A stretch of DNA of 64,000 nt, taken from the NCBI GenBank assembly GCA_013115135.1, contig JABANP010000039.1, forward strand, positions 1 through 64,000, given 5' to 3'. This DNA comes from Perkinsus olseni (lineage: Eukaryota > Perkinsozoa > Perkinsida > Perkinsidae). A model generated the notes under the pieces. That model was given only the letters and a program-made list of their open reading frames with translations. It was not told where the DNA came from and did no database searches. Position 1 is the first letter of the stretch. Each line of letters begins with the position of its first letter. Shown piece after piece: positions 22,901-34,103 of this stretch. Made by a program: the position numbers and the translations under genes.

Positions 22901-22930
22901 CCTTTTAAAGGCCTATTTCGCGATTAGTAA

Positions 22931-23115
22931 GATCAATTTCGCAGGTCGAGCGATTACCCGCGCCAAGATATGCCTTGGTAAGATCAATTTCGTCACCGCG
23001 CGCGATAGTACGATCAATTTCGTCACCGCGCGCGATAGTACAATCAATTTCGCCGGCGCAACCGAAGTAAGTCCAATTTCGACGAAATGCGGAAATCAAT
23101 TTCGCTGGTAGTAGA
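22931..23115. repeat. 30-bp tandem repeat array
   Basis: Three consecutive 30-bp units occupy 22981-23010, 23011-23040 and 23041-23070; the first two differ by one or two bases. All carry the motif gatcaatttcg or a variant, and further degenerate copies lie at 22931, 23071 and 23092. The unit body (aatttcgtcaccgcgcgcg) resembles the intronic core AATTTCGTGGCGCGCG seen in the housekeeping genes. No CRISPR-associated genes exist here and there are no unique spacers. Confidence 0.75.
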
Positions 23116-23119
23116 TTCT

Positions 23120-25060
23120 ATTTCGCTGGAGTGTCGGATTCTGACGTCCGACTGTTGTAGACTGGCCGTTTCGCCTATCATGATGCAAAATGATACAAAT
23201 GATCCATGTCACAAATCTGATGATGAGAGTTACCGTGTTGATGGGCTACCGTGCTACGAGAGTACAACACCTGAGCTGTATTGAACAAGGCTGTACTTAG
23301 GCCGCTGTAGCTGTTACATAGCGCGCAGTATAATCGTCACTTCGTTGTGGTGATAACGGAGACTTCGATTCGACCGTTTCCTAGTTGGCAAACCGCTGTG
23401 ACAGAGTCTGCTTCGAAAAGTCCGAGGCCGTGGTGTGAAGCTACCGACCTGCCAGAGGACAGATGAGAGCAGCAGCACAGCAGGGAGTACTCAAGCATTC
23501 GTAGCACAACGCCTGCCTTGCCCTATTGTGGACCGAGAGTGTGTACTATTACTAGCGAGATAATCAAGCGACGAGAGAGGCGACTTCGCAGGGGAAAAGG
23601 GGCCCCTGTGGGCGCACCAGGGCCCGTGCGAAGTGGAAAGAACGAAGCGACGGTTTTTTATGGGTATGACTGAGCGGCTCGAAACAAGAATATTTATAGA
23701 TATTCCCTCAACGTGGTGCCCGCCAACTTTCTCAAGTTTCCCGCAGCACAGGCTACAGCTTGGTTGCTGGCTCTGACACTGGTGCGTATTGAGAAGCTCA
23801 GAGCAGATGCACACTCGGTACCCCCCATAGAGGGAATATCGTTATAGGTTGACTCAAGAAAGTGTGATGACAGTAATCATAATCGTGATGAGTTGGTACT
23901 CAGTGGGGGCTCCCCACAACAGAATCCCCATCTGACTTGAGTGAGTTCGCTTGATACTGGACAGCCTCCAGGGCTCTAGACTGTATTTACTACGTCGTAC
24001 AGACTGTGCTCGCCGGTAAACAGGGAGTAAAAGATGGAGCCCATGAAACTAAAGATCAACAAGCATTGCTGTTGCGAGGGGTTACGAAAAGCGATCTCGG
24101 AATTGCAACGCGTAGCCATCACAGACCGATCACAGAGAAGAGTACACTCCTTGGCCGGACAACAAGAGTCTTTCGAGCGAATCAGCTTTGTGTCTGCTCC
24201 AGACTCCGCCACCTCGCGTCATGCCAATTACTAGCGAGGATGAGCCCTCGAACTGCTCCGGGTCATGCGGATAGCAATGATTTGTTCCAACTTGCACCGC
24301 GGAGGTGGACTCATATCAGTTCAATCTTCTGGTGGCAGACTTCTACTTCCTGAGGGATTATTGACGACCCGCTTTTGTCGCGAGTCTCATGCAACCCAAC
24401 ATCTTCTCAGGCGATTCGCCTGCTCTAATCCGATTATTCTCCTCATTGAAAAACGTACCACATCGTACGACTGAGTGAGTGAGGGAAGGAGAGTTACAGA
24501 ATCAGGAGTGGGTTGTCTGAGACAAGGACTCCAGTTGATCGGATCACCATATGATAGGCTCGCTGGTGTATGTGAATAATAGGACGAACTGATCATGATC
24601 ATCTTGAAAAGCATAACACAGCTAGCTGAAGTGGACGACGAAATGTAGTGAGGCATCTTAATATGATATGCCGACAATGGTGATGTTACCACGAAACCGA
24701 AGATGATGAGCGGACCCAGCGAGTTGTCTATGGACACTGAGCGTGAAGTTCACACTGTGAACGCGCAGCTGAAGGGTCTTCCACTGCACTATCAGGAGCG
24801 TAGACAACTGACTTGAGTCAACCAACTGTGTCTTGCTCATCATATCGGAGTACAATCTCGTGGACATCGTATTTGTAGAGAGAGAACATTAAGACGATGT
24901 TATCAGGAGGGAGATCACAATGTTGAGACTGAAATAACCGACCGTTTTATCATATCTAGTAGTCCATGACGTAGACACAAGAGCTATTCAAACCATTCGC
25001 AACTACTGACGATTTCTATACCACTCCATGATTCTGATAATCACAGAACAACCTTTATGA
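23120..25060. other. Gene-poor spacer
   Basis: Nothing supported as coding. A loose 11-bp inverted repeat (gatattccctc near 23699 and its complement near 23830) was the only structure noticed. Confidence 0.4.
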
Positions 25061-25067
25061 CGACTTA

Positions 25068-26395
25068 TCAGCTCTTCGTGGGTGTACCAACGGTAGTAGG
25101 CGTGGTGGTAGTCGTGGACGGACTAGCGGTAGTAGACTGCCTGGCCAAAGCTTGTCGAACGGCCCTGCCAGCATTTAGTCGACCAGCATAGGGGAAGGCA
25201 GTACCGTTCCTGAACTTGACGACGTCATCGGAGGAATCCAATAAGGTCTCTACGACTTCGGGCAAAGTAAGGCCTAATCCGAACAGGAGAGCGGCAACTC
25301 CGGCGACATGGGAAGCGGGAACCGAGGAGCCAAGGTGCGACGTATATGTATTGCCGATAGAGGTCGAGTATACGTATTCCCCGGGAGCAACAATGTGGGT
25401 AAAGTTGGCGTAGTTGCTGAAACGTGATATCTCATCTCTTTTATTTGTAGAGGCAACACACAGCACGGGAAGCTCCGCGGCAAGGGAGCATGGACTTGAT
25501 GAATTGACGTTGAGCTCTTTTCCCGGTATCGTGATACCAGGAGCTGCGATGATAAGATGGCCTCGCTGAGAAGCTCTCTCTGCTGCACTCTTCAATGCCT
25601 CCGATCGTCCCTCAAAGCGATAAGATGTAACGGAGACATTGGCGCCAAGTAACATCGCGAGCTCCAAGCCAAAAAGGACCTTGTCGAGGAAGGTCCCACC
25701 AGAGTCGAAAAATATCTTTATTGGGATGATCTTCACTGGCGCGATTCCGGCCACTCCCAGCGTATTGTTGGTCTGGGCAGCAATAATACCAGCACAACGC
25801 GTACCATGGCCGTGGCTATCATAAGGATTGCGCTCCCATTTGACGAAGTCGTAACCAAGAATCTCGCCGTCACGATACATCATGCTACCGACAAGGTCCT
25901 CATGCTCGTACTCAACGCCCGTGTCTACCACAGCCACGACTACATCACGCAGTCTTTGGTCCTCCAGCGCCTCCCAGGCCTCTTTCATACCGATTCTTTC
26001 GAGATTCCACTGCTCCGAGGCGAACCTGTCGTTCACTCCAAGAGCGGAAAGTTCAGAGGCTGCGCGACCGTTAGACAGAAAGGACTCTTCCGAGGATGCG
26101 TCCAATTGCATGGCATAGTTCGGCTCACATATCACGTCAATGTTGAGGGCCTCAGCGGCATCAGCCAGATACTGGCATACCTCCTCACGAGTTGCATTGC
26201 AGTTGCTCGAGGCAGTATCAATGACCTGCACCCCCACAGTGAACATACTCTCCACCGCCAACTGGTTGGACAGGCAGTCCGTCACAGTCGTCTCAGAGGC
26301 GGTCAGTCGTCTAGTGCCGAGAAGGTCAGCCAACATGTTTGGTATTGAACGAACGTCCACGATGGAGGGTATTGACGCCGACTGTAATAATCGAG
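25068..26395 (-). CDS. Divergent subtilase, probable pseudoprotease
   Basis: About 430 residues with recognisable propeptide (DVRSIPNMLADLLGTRRL) and S8 fold. Asp is kept (VVDTGVEYEHEDL), His is kept in SHGHGTRCAG and Ser in GSSVPASHVAG. The oxyanion-hole block AAAGN is replaced by IIAAPGITIPG, so the conserved Asn is missing, and GTSMATPH is degraded to GSSVPASH. The C-terminus is Ser/Thr-rich (TTASPSTTTTTPTT), which is unusual in the cluster. The signal peptide is absent: similarity to the relic at 31.1-31.4 kb stops at about 26395, just before a stop codon. It may be a non-catalytic paralogue or an early pseudogene. Confidence 0.8.
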
Positions 26396-26399
26396 AGGA

Positions 26400-26929
26400 T
26401 GATGACGACTAGTTTGGGGGGGGGTCGAGCTGCTAGCAACATTCGGGGTGCAACACCGAACAATGATGACGACGATGATTATGAACTGATGGGCGACACT
26501 CTGAGAACCAACGTCTAGCGTGTGACACCATCGGTGACGGGGAGTATGACGCTACTGCCCTCGCGTCTCCGCTGTCCTCATTTGTGTCTCTTCACTCAAG
26601 AGTCCTCGGCAACCTGCGCCGATAGTGTGACAACTTAGTCACTTCTTCACCTAGTGCACTCATTTGCATTGGCCCTGTGGTCATCCTGACGACGCTGCAT
26701 GGAACCGCTTAAGGGCTAGAAACTCTAGCCTGGTGTCAAGAAGATGCTGTCTACTATGACGACACCTGGGCAGCAGCCCAAGACTACCTATATGGGAGCT
26801 GTTGTTACAAATCGGTAATATCCAGCCTCACTTGAGCTTTATGCGGTTCGGCGAAGAGCATACGGAGACATGCTGAGGTTTGCTCGATAAGGTGTCTATG
26901 GTATAACTGCACTTCGTTAAGCTAGAACT
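26400..26929. other. Spacer, nothing recognised
   Basis: No frame with support and no repeat noticed. Confidence 0.3.
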
Positions 26930-27819
26930 GTGTTGTCCATGGCGCACCTCGAAGGTGCACTACATGTTGCTGCCCTTCCGGATGAATCACTGATGAAGAA
27001 TCAGGTGTTGGCTCGAGATTTGGCAACTACACCGTTAACTGAACTACTGCAGACGGCTAAGAGCTTCACCAAACCCCCAGGTAGCCAGAATAATGTTGTG
27101 GTTCCACCGGATTGATGGCGGCCACCTTCTACGGCAAAGGAAAGAAAGGGTTCGGTAAAGGTGCCTCTAAGGGTCGGAGTGGTAAGCCCTTTTTCCCCTA
27201 TGGTAAAGGTAAGGGAATATCCACAACTGTGACATCGTCACAGTTTGGCCCTAGAGGGCAGCGTTGGCCGATCAGTTCTCAGGCTCAACCATCAGGAAAG
27301 AACTTCAATAGTTCCCTGGTTCCAACTAGGAGATGGTATCAAGATGGCAAGGGCAACTGGCAACAACCTATTACATCAAAGGTGTGTTGGACATGTCATC
27401 AACCAGGCCATCTCCAATGTAACTGCCCTAGTTCTTGGGTAGCAGCGGCCCTGTGGGAAGAGCAAGAAAAGAGCTGACTATCTTATGGTCACGCGTTTGC
27501 CCTACCGGAGTCGGGTCAATCGACTTCAAGTGGGCTACCTCTGAAAAGTATTGGTATATATAAAGCTGATGAAGGGACCTATCTCTCCCTGACTGCTTTA
27601 TGTGATTGGTGCTGCAGTAGATCATTGATTACTCGTCATTTGCTGGGAATTATCTCAGCTCCTCTTATTCAGTCTGATGCTGCCCTGACTGGGAACCTGA
27701 TTCAGTTATCTACAAATACTTTGCCATATATTGGTGTGTCAATAATAAAGGTTTCCATTGATGGATTTGAGGTGACATTGGAACCACTTGTCGTTGAGTG
27801 TCTGCCCGTATCGTTATGA
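26930..27819 (+). mobile_element. Retrotransposon gag/protease remnant
   Basis: Three consecutive plus-strand pieces. 26930-27115 is an open frame of unknown origin. 27112-27477 encodes a Gly/Lys-rich basic region and a CCHC zinc knuckle (CWTCHQPGHLQCNC, spacing C-x2-C-x4-H-x4-C), the hallmark of nucleocapsid. 27590-27819 resembles a retropepsin: LCDWCCSRSLITRHLLG lies where the active site DTGAS followed by R.LI is expected, so the catalytic site is altered. Stops and frame changes separate the pieces, and no reverse transcriptase or integrase is seen. It is a dead fragment inserted in the subtilase cluster. Confidence 0.65.
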
Positions 27820-28940
27820 TTAGTGCTAGGACTGGACTGCTTCAAGCAATTGCCTACTGCTGTTCGTTTTTCATATGATCATGCTACGAGATCCTCTCGT
27901 TTGGAACTTGCTGCCTCGTGTACTGATACTGAAGTCAAGTACTCTCGCTTCCGATTGCCGTCGTGTGTGGTTGTTAAGTGACTCCCAACCAAAGGCTTCT
28001 TCAAGAAGATCTCAACATCCGCAGAACCACAGTGCAACATACAGTGACAACATAGTGACAATATAGTAACGACATAGCGACGACTATAGTATGCACTATG
28101 TACCAACTACAGCCTGGTCAGTACTATTCGGCTGTTAGACTATCATCGCTACTCTTACCTTCACTGCTGCTGCGTATCATTAGTCTCAGATAACCATCTG
28201 ACCTCATTATGCGCTTCGCACTAGCGTCCATAAGTATACGTGCTACACTAAGCTTATCGTAGTAAGCTGTAGTGCACGTTATCACTGGACTTCTCTCGAG
28301 TCCAATTCTACCACTCTTAGTCTCAAATAGCCACACTGTACTGAGTTATAGCGCAGTAGTGTGCACTATAGTGACAACATAGTGACGACTATAGTGTACG
28401 GCGTACTACACTTGATGGACGTGACGTAATGGAGGGCTGACGCCATGTACACTTGACTCAACGTTCGTGTCTCATTCTCTCCTCCTGTCTCAATTAAGCC
28501 AGGCCCACATGACCAGAAGCGCAAGCAAAGAGAAATTGCCATCAGAAAATGCCGCAAAATCAATCCCGTCAGTGCATGGAGCACCAAGGTCATCACTCCC
28601 TCATTTCCAATTGTAGCTGGCATCTCGCCGGTAACAACTTCCATCCCATTTGAATTGAGTTGTGTACCTCTGGTTATTGTTAAATTGACCTCGAATATAT
28701 TTTGGGAACTGAGGATCGGTAATTTTAATTAGTGAGATAAATTTTAACTTGAGGCGTCGATATTTCAACTCGAGGCTTCATAGGTGTAGTATGATGTCAT
28801 ACTAGAGTAATTCTAGCACCACTCTCCTAGCGAAACTTTCAACTTGTACCTGTCTAGGAGAACCTAAAACATATTGTTGGCCTCTTAGGAGACTCCGCCA
28901 AAAAAACTTCCATCCTTAGACTTGTCGAGCTATGAGAGAA
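27820..28940. other. Spacer with short dispersed repeats
   Basis: Two stretches (28039-28100 and 28345-28395) share the phrase 'gtgacaacatagtgac' and 'gacgactatagt'. They are partly duplicated and may be ends of a degraded element. No gene supported. Confidence 0.4.
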
Positions 28941-28998
28941 CGCGGGTCCCGCCGTAATAATAGACAGGATCGGCCAGGGCCGAGAGAACCTGATTGAT

Positions 28999-29118
28999 TG
29001 TTACGCTCCGTCTATGTTTATGCATGCAGAGTAGTCTGGGCAATAGCTCTTTCATAAGATCCATCTCACAAGCTCCCTTTGGCCTTGTGTTCCACGTATA
29101 AGTAAGAAGAATACAACA
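28999..29118 (+). repeat. 5' terminal repeat of the miniature LTR element
   Basis: 120 bp, TG...CA. It differs from the 3' repeat (103 bp) by a ~17-bp insertion after the first 14 bases and a few substitutions. Confidence 0.85.
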
Positions 29119-29548
29119 GATGGTGGAGAACCCGCTGGCACCCCTCCTGCGCCTACTACCACTTCTGCGACACCACTACTACCTATATTAACCCTCACAT
29201 AGAGCTTCTACGCTATCTACCCCTCACTCATCTCAACGCCCTCTCTGAAGGACACTCACGTGAACTCACTTCACACAATCAACTCACCAAGCTTGAAAAT
29301 GGCTACTCATAAACGGTCTGACGAGCTTCAACCCTCATGAACCATCTACCTAACCACCATTCTACCCCTACTACTGTGTACTACAACTTCAACAACGTCG
29401 CATATGTAATAAATACTGTTCGGGCCACACCACGTCAAACAAGCCTCCTACTCTGGAACAGTGGATATGAACTTCTTACATTCATCTCTCTACTTTCACA
29501 TTACTCGCTCAGTCTACCGACCAAGTAGAACCTAGGGGGGTGAGCCTT

Positions 29549-29651
29549 TGTTACGCTCCGTATAGGGTCTGGGCAATAGCTCTTTCATAAGATCCATCTC
29601 ACAAGCTCCCTTTGGCCTTGTGTTCCACGTATGAGTAAGAAGAATACAACA
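29549..29651 (+). repeat. 3' terminal repeat of the miniature LTR element
   Basis: 103 bp, TG...CA, followed by the TTGAT target duplication. Confidence 0.85.
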
Positions 29652-30929
29652 TTGATGTGTGCTGGGCTCGCACCCAGGCCGCTAAACAGAACGGCAACAC
29701 CAGCCTTGTGGGGAGGTCGCCATTGACGTGCCGGGCATATACGAATAAAGATTGCCAATGCAAGCCGATCGAGATCGTCATCGGAGAAGTTGTGACTATG
29801 ATGACGGTGAGCATAAGCGAAGATATTGCTGATGAGATCAGGATGGTCGTACTCAACACCAGCGTCAACGACGGCCACGACGATCTCTCGTGCTGGGTGG
29901 GCCTCTCCTAGAGCGTCTACCACGCCTCAGCGATGCGCATCTCATCCAAGTTCACTGGTCATCGACGAGCTTATCATCAGTCGAAGTGGTGACCTCCCCG
30001 TTGGACGACTGCAAGGTCTCGAGTTCTAGTCTACCCGACTGCACTATCCGCAACTCTCCATTCTCCTCGCAGATAACTTCATAATCCTCCCCGAGTCCAT
30101 CCAGGAAGTCACAGAATTCATCGATATTCAATTCACACGTAGCCATGCTAGTGTCGACCCACTGCATACCGATGGCCAGCATGTCCCGCACTCCACATGA
30201 GCAGCTCTCAAGCCATCCAGAGTCGGCTGGTGGGAGACGTCGTCGACCAGCGCCAACGGCAGTAGACAGCACGGAGGTCTACCCAATCGGTAGGGGGTCC
30301 TCCTGCCGGCATCGGACCCTGTAGGAGCCTTCGAAGATGACATCGATACTATCACACGATCATCTCCGAGTAAGGGTATGAGTGTAATCCGGGTAACACA
30401 AGCCAGGACATTGAAGAGGCTAATCTCAATCACGTATTCACAGATCAATGGTAAATCACTTAAGCCTAGCAGAATACAATCTCACAGATAGTGGCGTGCG
30501 ACACGACAATGCCCTGGAGTGTAGTTACTAGACTGCGTCACTGCAACCGGTAGCAAAGCAAACCGGTCACAAACTAGCGGTAGAAATAGCGTTGCACGAT
30601 AATCGTACAAAGGAAGAGAGAAAGCAACAAATACAGAGAGTAAATGTACTTAGCGTCGATAAGCTAGAGGGTAACGCAGTGAAAAAGATGTCTGGAGTCC
30701 AGACTCTAGAGGAACCTTGGAGCAATGCGCGAGACCTCGGATTTACGAAGACACCTCAGATTTACGAGCGCATCTCAGAATGATAGAGAGAACAGACTGG
30801 GAGTGCATGAGCTCAGTGAAGAAGTTAACACCATTTCACAGCAAAACAGGCGCAGATTGAGCGAAACCCTCAGGTTACCAAAGACACCTCAGGTTTACAG
30901 GTAGAGCACAGGATAGATCTATTTTTCCG

Positions 30930-31480
30930 AAGAGATACACATGATTGTGGACAACGCCTGGATCTACGATGGCCACGACGACCTGGCGCAAGCTTCGTCC
31001 TTTCAGCGCCTCCCACGCGCCCTGAAGGCCAATGTGCTTCAGGCCCCACTAATGCGAGACTAACGCATTAGTGTCAAGAGGGGCTCGATGGACTCTCGAG
31101 CTGCTAACGGACTCGAGAGCAGTTTGCTCCAATTGCGGGCTCACAAATCGCACCAATGTTGAGGGCCTCAGCGGCATCAGCCAGATACTGGCATACCTCC
31201 TCACGAGTTGCATTGCAGTTGCTCGAGGCAGTATCAATGACCTGCACCCCCACAATGAGCATACTCTCCACCGCCAACTGGTTGGACAGGCAGTCCGTCA
31301 CAGTCCTCTCAGAGGCGGTCAGTCGTCTAGTGCCGAGAAGGTCAGCCAACATGTTGGGTATTGAACGAACGTCCACGATGGAGGGTATCGACGCCGACTG
31401 TAATAATCGACCGTTCATCGGCAATATCGGCCTTTGAGGCATCGACTAGAAGCACCGAGACGAGGGACAGTAATCACAGC
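30930..31480 (-). pseudogene. Subtilase pseudogene, 5' part only
   Basis: The signal and propeptide regions (SIPSIVDVRSIPNMLADLL, DTASSNCNATREEVC, EALNIGAICEP) are followed by a shortened stretch with GLQGAWEALKGRSL and a degenerate Asp motif (VVVAIVDPGV). The coding sequence ends there; the His, Asn and Ser regions are absent. The ancestral signal-peptide ATG is followed by CTG TGA, a nonsense change. This relic preserves the base missing from the signal region of the gene at 18.6-20.0 kb. Confidence 0.8.
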
Positions 31481-31742
31481 ATAGCGGAGGAAGTCAAATT
31501 GCTGATCGATAAGAGACTACCAGGGAGAATAGAAAGACGAGGACGGGCATTCGAGGGGGATTGAAGAACTCAACGCACATTGGGTGTGGCAAACAATTAG
31601 CGTCACATTTGGCGAACGTATTGAATTAGGGACAAGAGAACTCTGAAAACTCATTAGACTGCATTAGACTTCATACTAGGCCTTGGTTCAACACGAATCT
31701 TCACGCTTCTTGCCAAGCTCGCATAAATAAAAGAGTTGTTCT

Positions 31743-33254
31743 TCACGACAAACATGCGCAAAGAAGTGGCGCTAGAAACGCCACGATGGTATAACTCTCC
31801 TGTTTCGCTCCGCTGTAGACTTTTATGCACTCCCGAGCCGGAACAGAGCGTTCATCATTCGGCCGGACCGTCGGTTTCGTTAACGCCAACTCCACCGCCC
31901 TTGCTGCGTTCACCTTACCGAAGTTACCAACACGATTTCCGCCGAAATAATAGACGGGGTCAGTCGAGGCCAAGAGCACCTCCTTGATGTCGGCTGGGCC
32001 TAGGCCTAGCCCGCTCAGCAGAGCCGCGATACCCGCGATATGCGGCGTCGCCATGGAGGTACCGGACATGTACGAGTAGATGTTACCAATGTAGGTACTC
32101 GGTATGCCCACGCCCGGTGCTGCAATGTCGACGTATCTTCCAAAGTTACTCTCACGAGCCAACCTATTGCGAGCATACATGTCGGTAGAGCCAACACAGA
32201 GAAGATACTCCACCGTTTGTGAGTAGGCACACGGGTACGTCTTGGCTATGGTGATGTCTCGGCCGTCATTGCCAGCCGCAGCGAACATGAGGTGTCCTCG
32301 ATCCGACGCCCTCTTCATGGCTGCCTCGAGGGTTCGGTAAGTACCATCACTCGTGTAGGAATGAGACGAGACTTCAACGCGCCTCGTGACGATGTAGTTG
32401 ACGGCTTGGAGAGAATAGAGGAGATCGCCTTTGCCCATCTCATCGAAGGCCCGCAACGACATGATTTTAACCGGAGCTATTCCAGCGAGCCCTCTAGCGT
32501 TGTTGGTAGTGGCGCCGAGGATTCCAGCACAATGCGTGCCATGCCCGTTCACATCACGAGGGTCGAGGTCCGCATCGAAGAAGTTGTGACCATGTCGGCA
32601 GTCAGCGTCTGAAAAGATGCCGTCGATGAGGTCAGGGTGGTCGTACTCGACGCCGGTGTCAACGACAGCCACAACGATCTCTCTTGCGGGACGATCCTCT
32701 TGGAAGACCATTTCCCACGCCTCGCCAAGACGTATCTCATCCAAGTTCCATTGGCTTTCAACGAGGTCATCGTTAGCCAAATAGGAGACCCTACTGATTG
32801 GCAACTCAAAGGTCTCTGGTTCAAATCTATCCGACTGCACTATTCGTAACTCTCCATTTTCTTCGCAGATAACTTCATAGTCTTCCCCAAGCCCTTCCAA
32901 AAAGCCACAGAACTCAGCAACACTCAAGGAGCACGTTGCCAGGCCAGTGTCGACCCACTGCATGCCGATCGCCAGCATATCTTCCACTTCTGCTAAGCAT
33001 CTCTCAAGTCGATCCGAGTCGACCCCCGAGAGCCTTCGACCATCTCCAACGCTGCTCGACAGGATGGCGGGGACAGTGCGGACGTCCACCCAATCAGTCG
33101 GCGGCCCCTCTGGCGGCACCGGGCCTTGGATCAGCCTTCGGGCCGTTACTGATGAGATCGACACTATCACTCGGTCATCTCCGAGTGACAAGATGGGCCA
33201 AACGGCGATAGCGAAGCGGAGTAGCATGAGGGCAAAGGAACAATCAGCCTGCAT
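31743..33254 (-). CDS. Subtilisin-like serine protease (S8), intact secreted form
   Basis: 503 residues from ATG to stop, the only complete member of the cluster. The signal peptide is about residues 1-25 (LMLLRFAIAVWPILSLG). The propeptide runs to about residue 165, with conserved cysteines (CLAEVED, CSLSVAEFC, VICEEN). The S8 domain has Asp in VVDTGVEYDHPDL, His in NGHGTHCAG, Asn in AAAGNDGRD and Ser in GTSMATPHIAG. The C-terminus has small residues (YSGAK) followed by YTIVAFLAPLLCACLS, which resembles a GPI-attachment signal, so surface anchoring is possible. It is closest to the truncated copy at 20530-21759. Expected to be an extracellular endoprotease. Confidence 0.92.
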   Translation of the reverse strand: MQADCSFALMLLRFAIAVWPILSLGDDRVIVSISSVTARRLIQGPVPPEGPPTDWVDVRTVPAILSSSVGDGRRLSGVDSDRLERCLAEVEDMLAIGMQWVDTGLATCSLSVAEFCGFLEGLGEDYEVICEENGELRIVQSDRFEPETFELPISRVSYLANDDLVESQWNLDEIRLGEAWEMVFQEDRPAREIVVAVVDTGVEYDHPDLIDGIFSDADCRHGHNFFDADLDPRDVNGHGTHCAGILGATTNNARGLAGIAPVKIMSLRAFDEMGKGDLLYSLQAVNYIVTRRVEVSSHSYTSDGTYRTLEAAMKRASDRGHLMFAAAGNDGRDITIAKTYPCAYSQTVEYLLCVGSTDMYARNRLARESNFGRYVDIAAPGVGIPSTYIGNIYSYMSGTSMATPHIAGIAALLSGLGLGPADIKEVLLASTDPVYYFGGNRVGNFGKVNAARAVELALTKPTVRPNDERSVPARECIKVYSGAKQESYTIVAFLAPLLCACLS

Positions 33255-33259
33255 CTAAC

Positions 33260-34090
33260 CTACTCAGTTCTCAGGGGCTGTTGCTTCACCTTTGTTGCTC
33301 ATAGTCAACGCAAAGGAGGCGGGAAGGAATATAGAGCTTATCTACCTAGCTTTTACTCGGGGGGCTCTCGAGCTATGCGCGCATGGACAAGACGATTGGC
33401 ACGTAATGAGTAACAGCGGTACCGCAACGTATCGGTCAACGGGAACAGCGACCTTTCGGCAGTTTCACGTTCTTGCACAACTCACTCCAAGCACGCACGA
33501 AGCACGCATTTACAAAACACAACTTAGCAGTCTTTGCGCATCAACCCTCAGTACACGCCGAATCATCAGCGTCTATAATTGTAACCGGGCCACATGGGCA
33601 AATAGAACTCAAGTCAGGGACTTTCGGCGGTTGTATGTCAGTCATCATCACATCCGCCTTGGCCCGTTGAAAGCGTGACAATCGTACTGAATGAAAACGT
33701 TTCCGAAAAAAACGGAGTCTCAATCCAGCATGATAGGGAGAAGTAGCTATAATAGCGACATTGATCCTGACACGCGTTCGCACCGACGTGACCAACGACC
33801 CACTCGTAAATGGGGAAAAAGAAATAGTAAACACCGACGACACGAATAAAAAATAGAGACTGGATAAGGGAGCGAATGAGTAAGCGGCTGGGAGTCCTTG
33901 GTGACCCCAGCGGCGGCATTATCTATCGACAGATCTACAAAAACAGGACGATAACTTTTATACCGTGAAAATAGATGAGTAGTTGTTCCACTTGTCAAAG
34001 TCGCCAGCAGCATCGCGGCTGCCGCAGTGACACCTCATCACCCCAACATTCATCCGCCGCAGGACGTCCTCAAAAGAACGCAAATAGAGA
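33260..34090. other. Spacer, nothing recognised
   Basis: Several overlapping short frames on both strands, none with family resemblance. Confidence 0.35.
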
Positions 34091-34103
34091 GCACTGATCG
34101 CAA

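Larger units (their letters stand above)
28999..29651 (+). mobile_element. Miniature LTR retrotransposon (TRIM-like)
   Basis: A 653-bp element flanked by direct terminal repeats at 28999-29118 and 29549-29651. Each starts TGTTACGCTCCG and ends ATACAACA (canonical TG...CA). The 5-bp sequence TTGAT directly abuts both ends (28994-28998 and 29652-29656), a target-site duplication. Two bases after the first repeat lies TGGTGGAGAACCCG, a plausible tRNA primer-binding site, and just before the second repeat is a purine tract AGGGGGGTGAG. The ~430-bp interior has no coding capacity. It splits a subtilase pseudogene. Confidence 0.85.
28945..30330 (-). pseudogene. Subtilase pseudogene interrupted by a miniature LTR element
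   Basis: Minus-strand pieces of an S8 gene close to the 31.7-33.3 kb gene. The propeptide at 30330-29952 includes DMLAIGMQWVD and VICEENGELRIVQS. The Asp region at 29923-29800 (VVAVVDAGVEYDHPDL) is joined by a large internal deletion directly to a LFSGLGASPAHIN segment, so the His and Ser regions are gone. After the transposon at 28999-29651 the last piece (about 28998-28945) continues with QVLSALADPVYYYGG. Frameshifts occur between pieces. Non-functional. Confidence 0.85.

Noticed and set aside
22981..23070. 30-bp repeats at regular spacing, CRISPR-like at first sight
   Set aside because: Units are contiguous with no unique spacers, and the genome is eukaryotic; it is a short tandem repeat.
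27590..27819. Active retroviral-type protease
   Set aside because: The active-site position reads DWCCS instead of DTGAS and neighbouring frames are broken.
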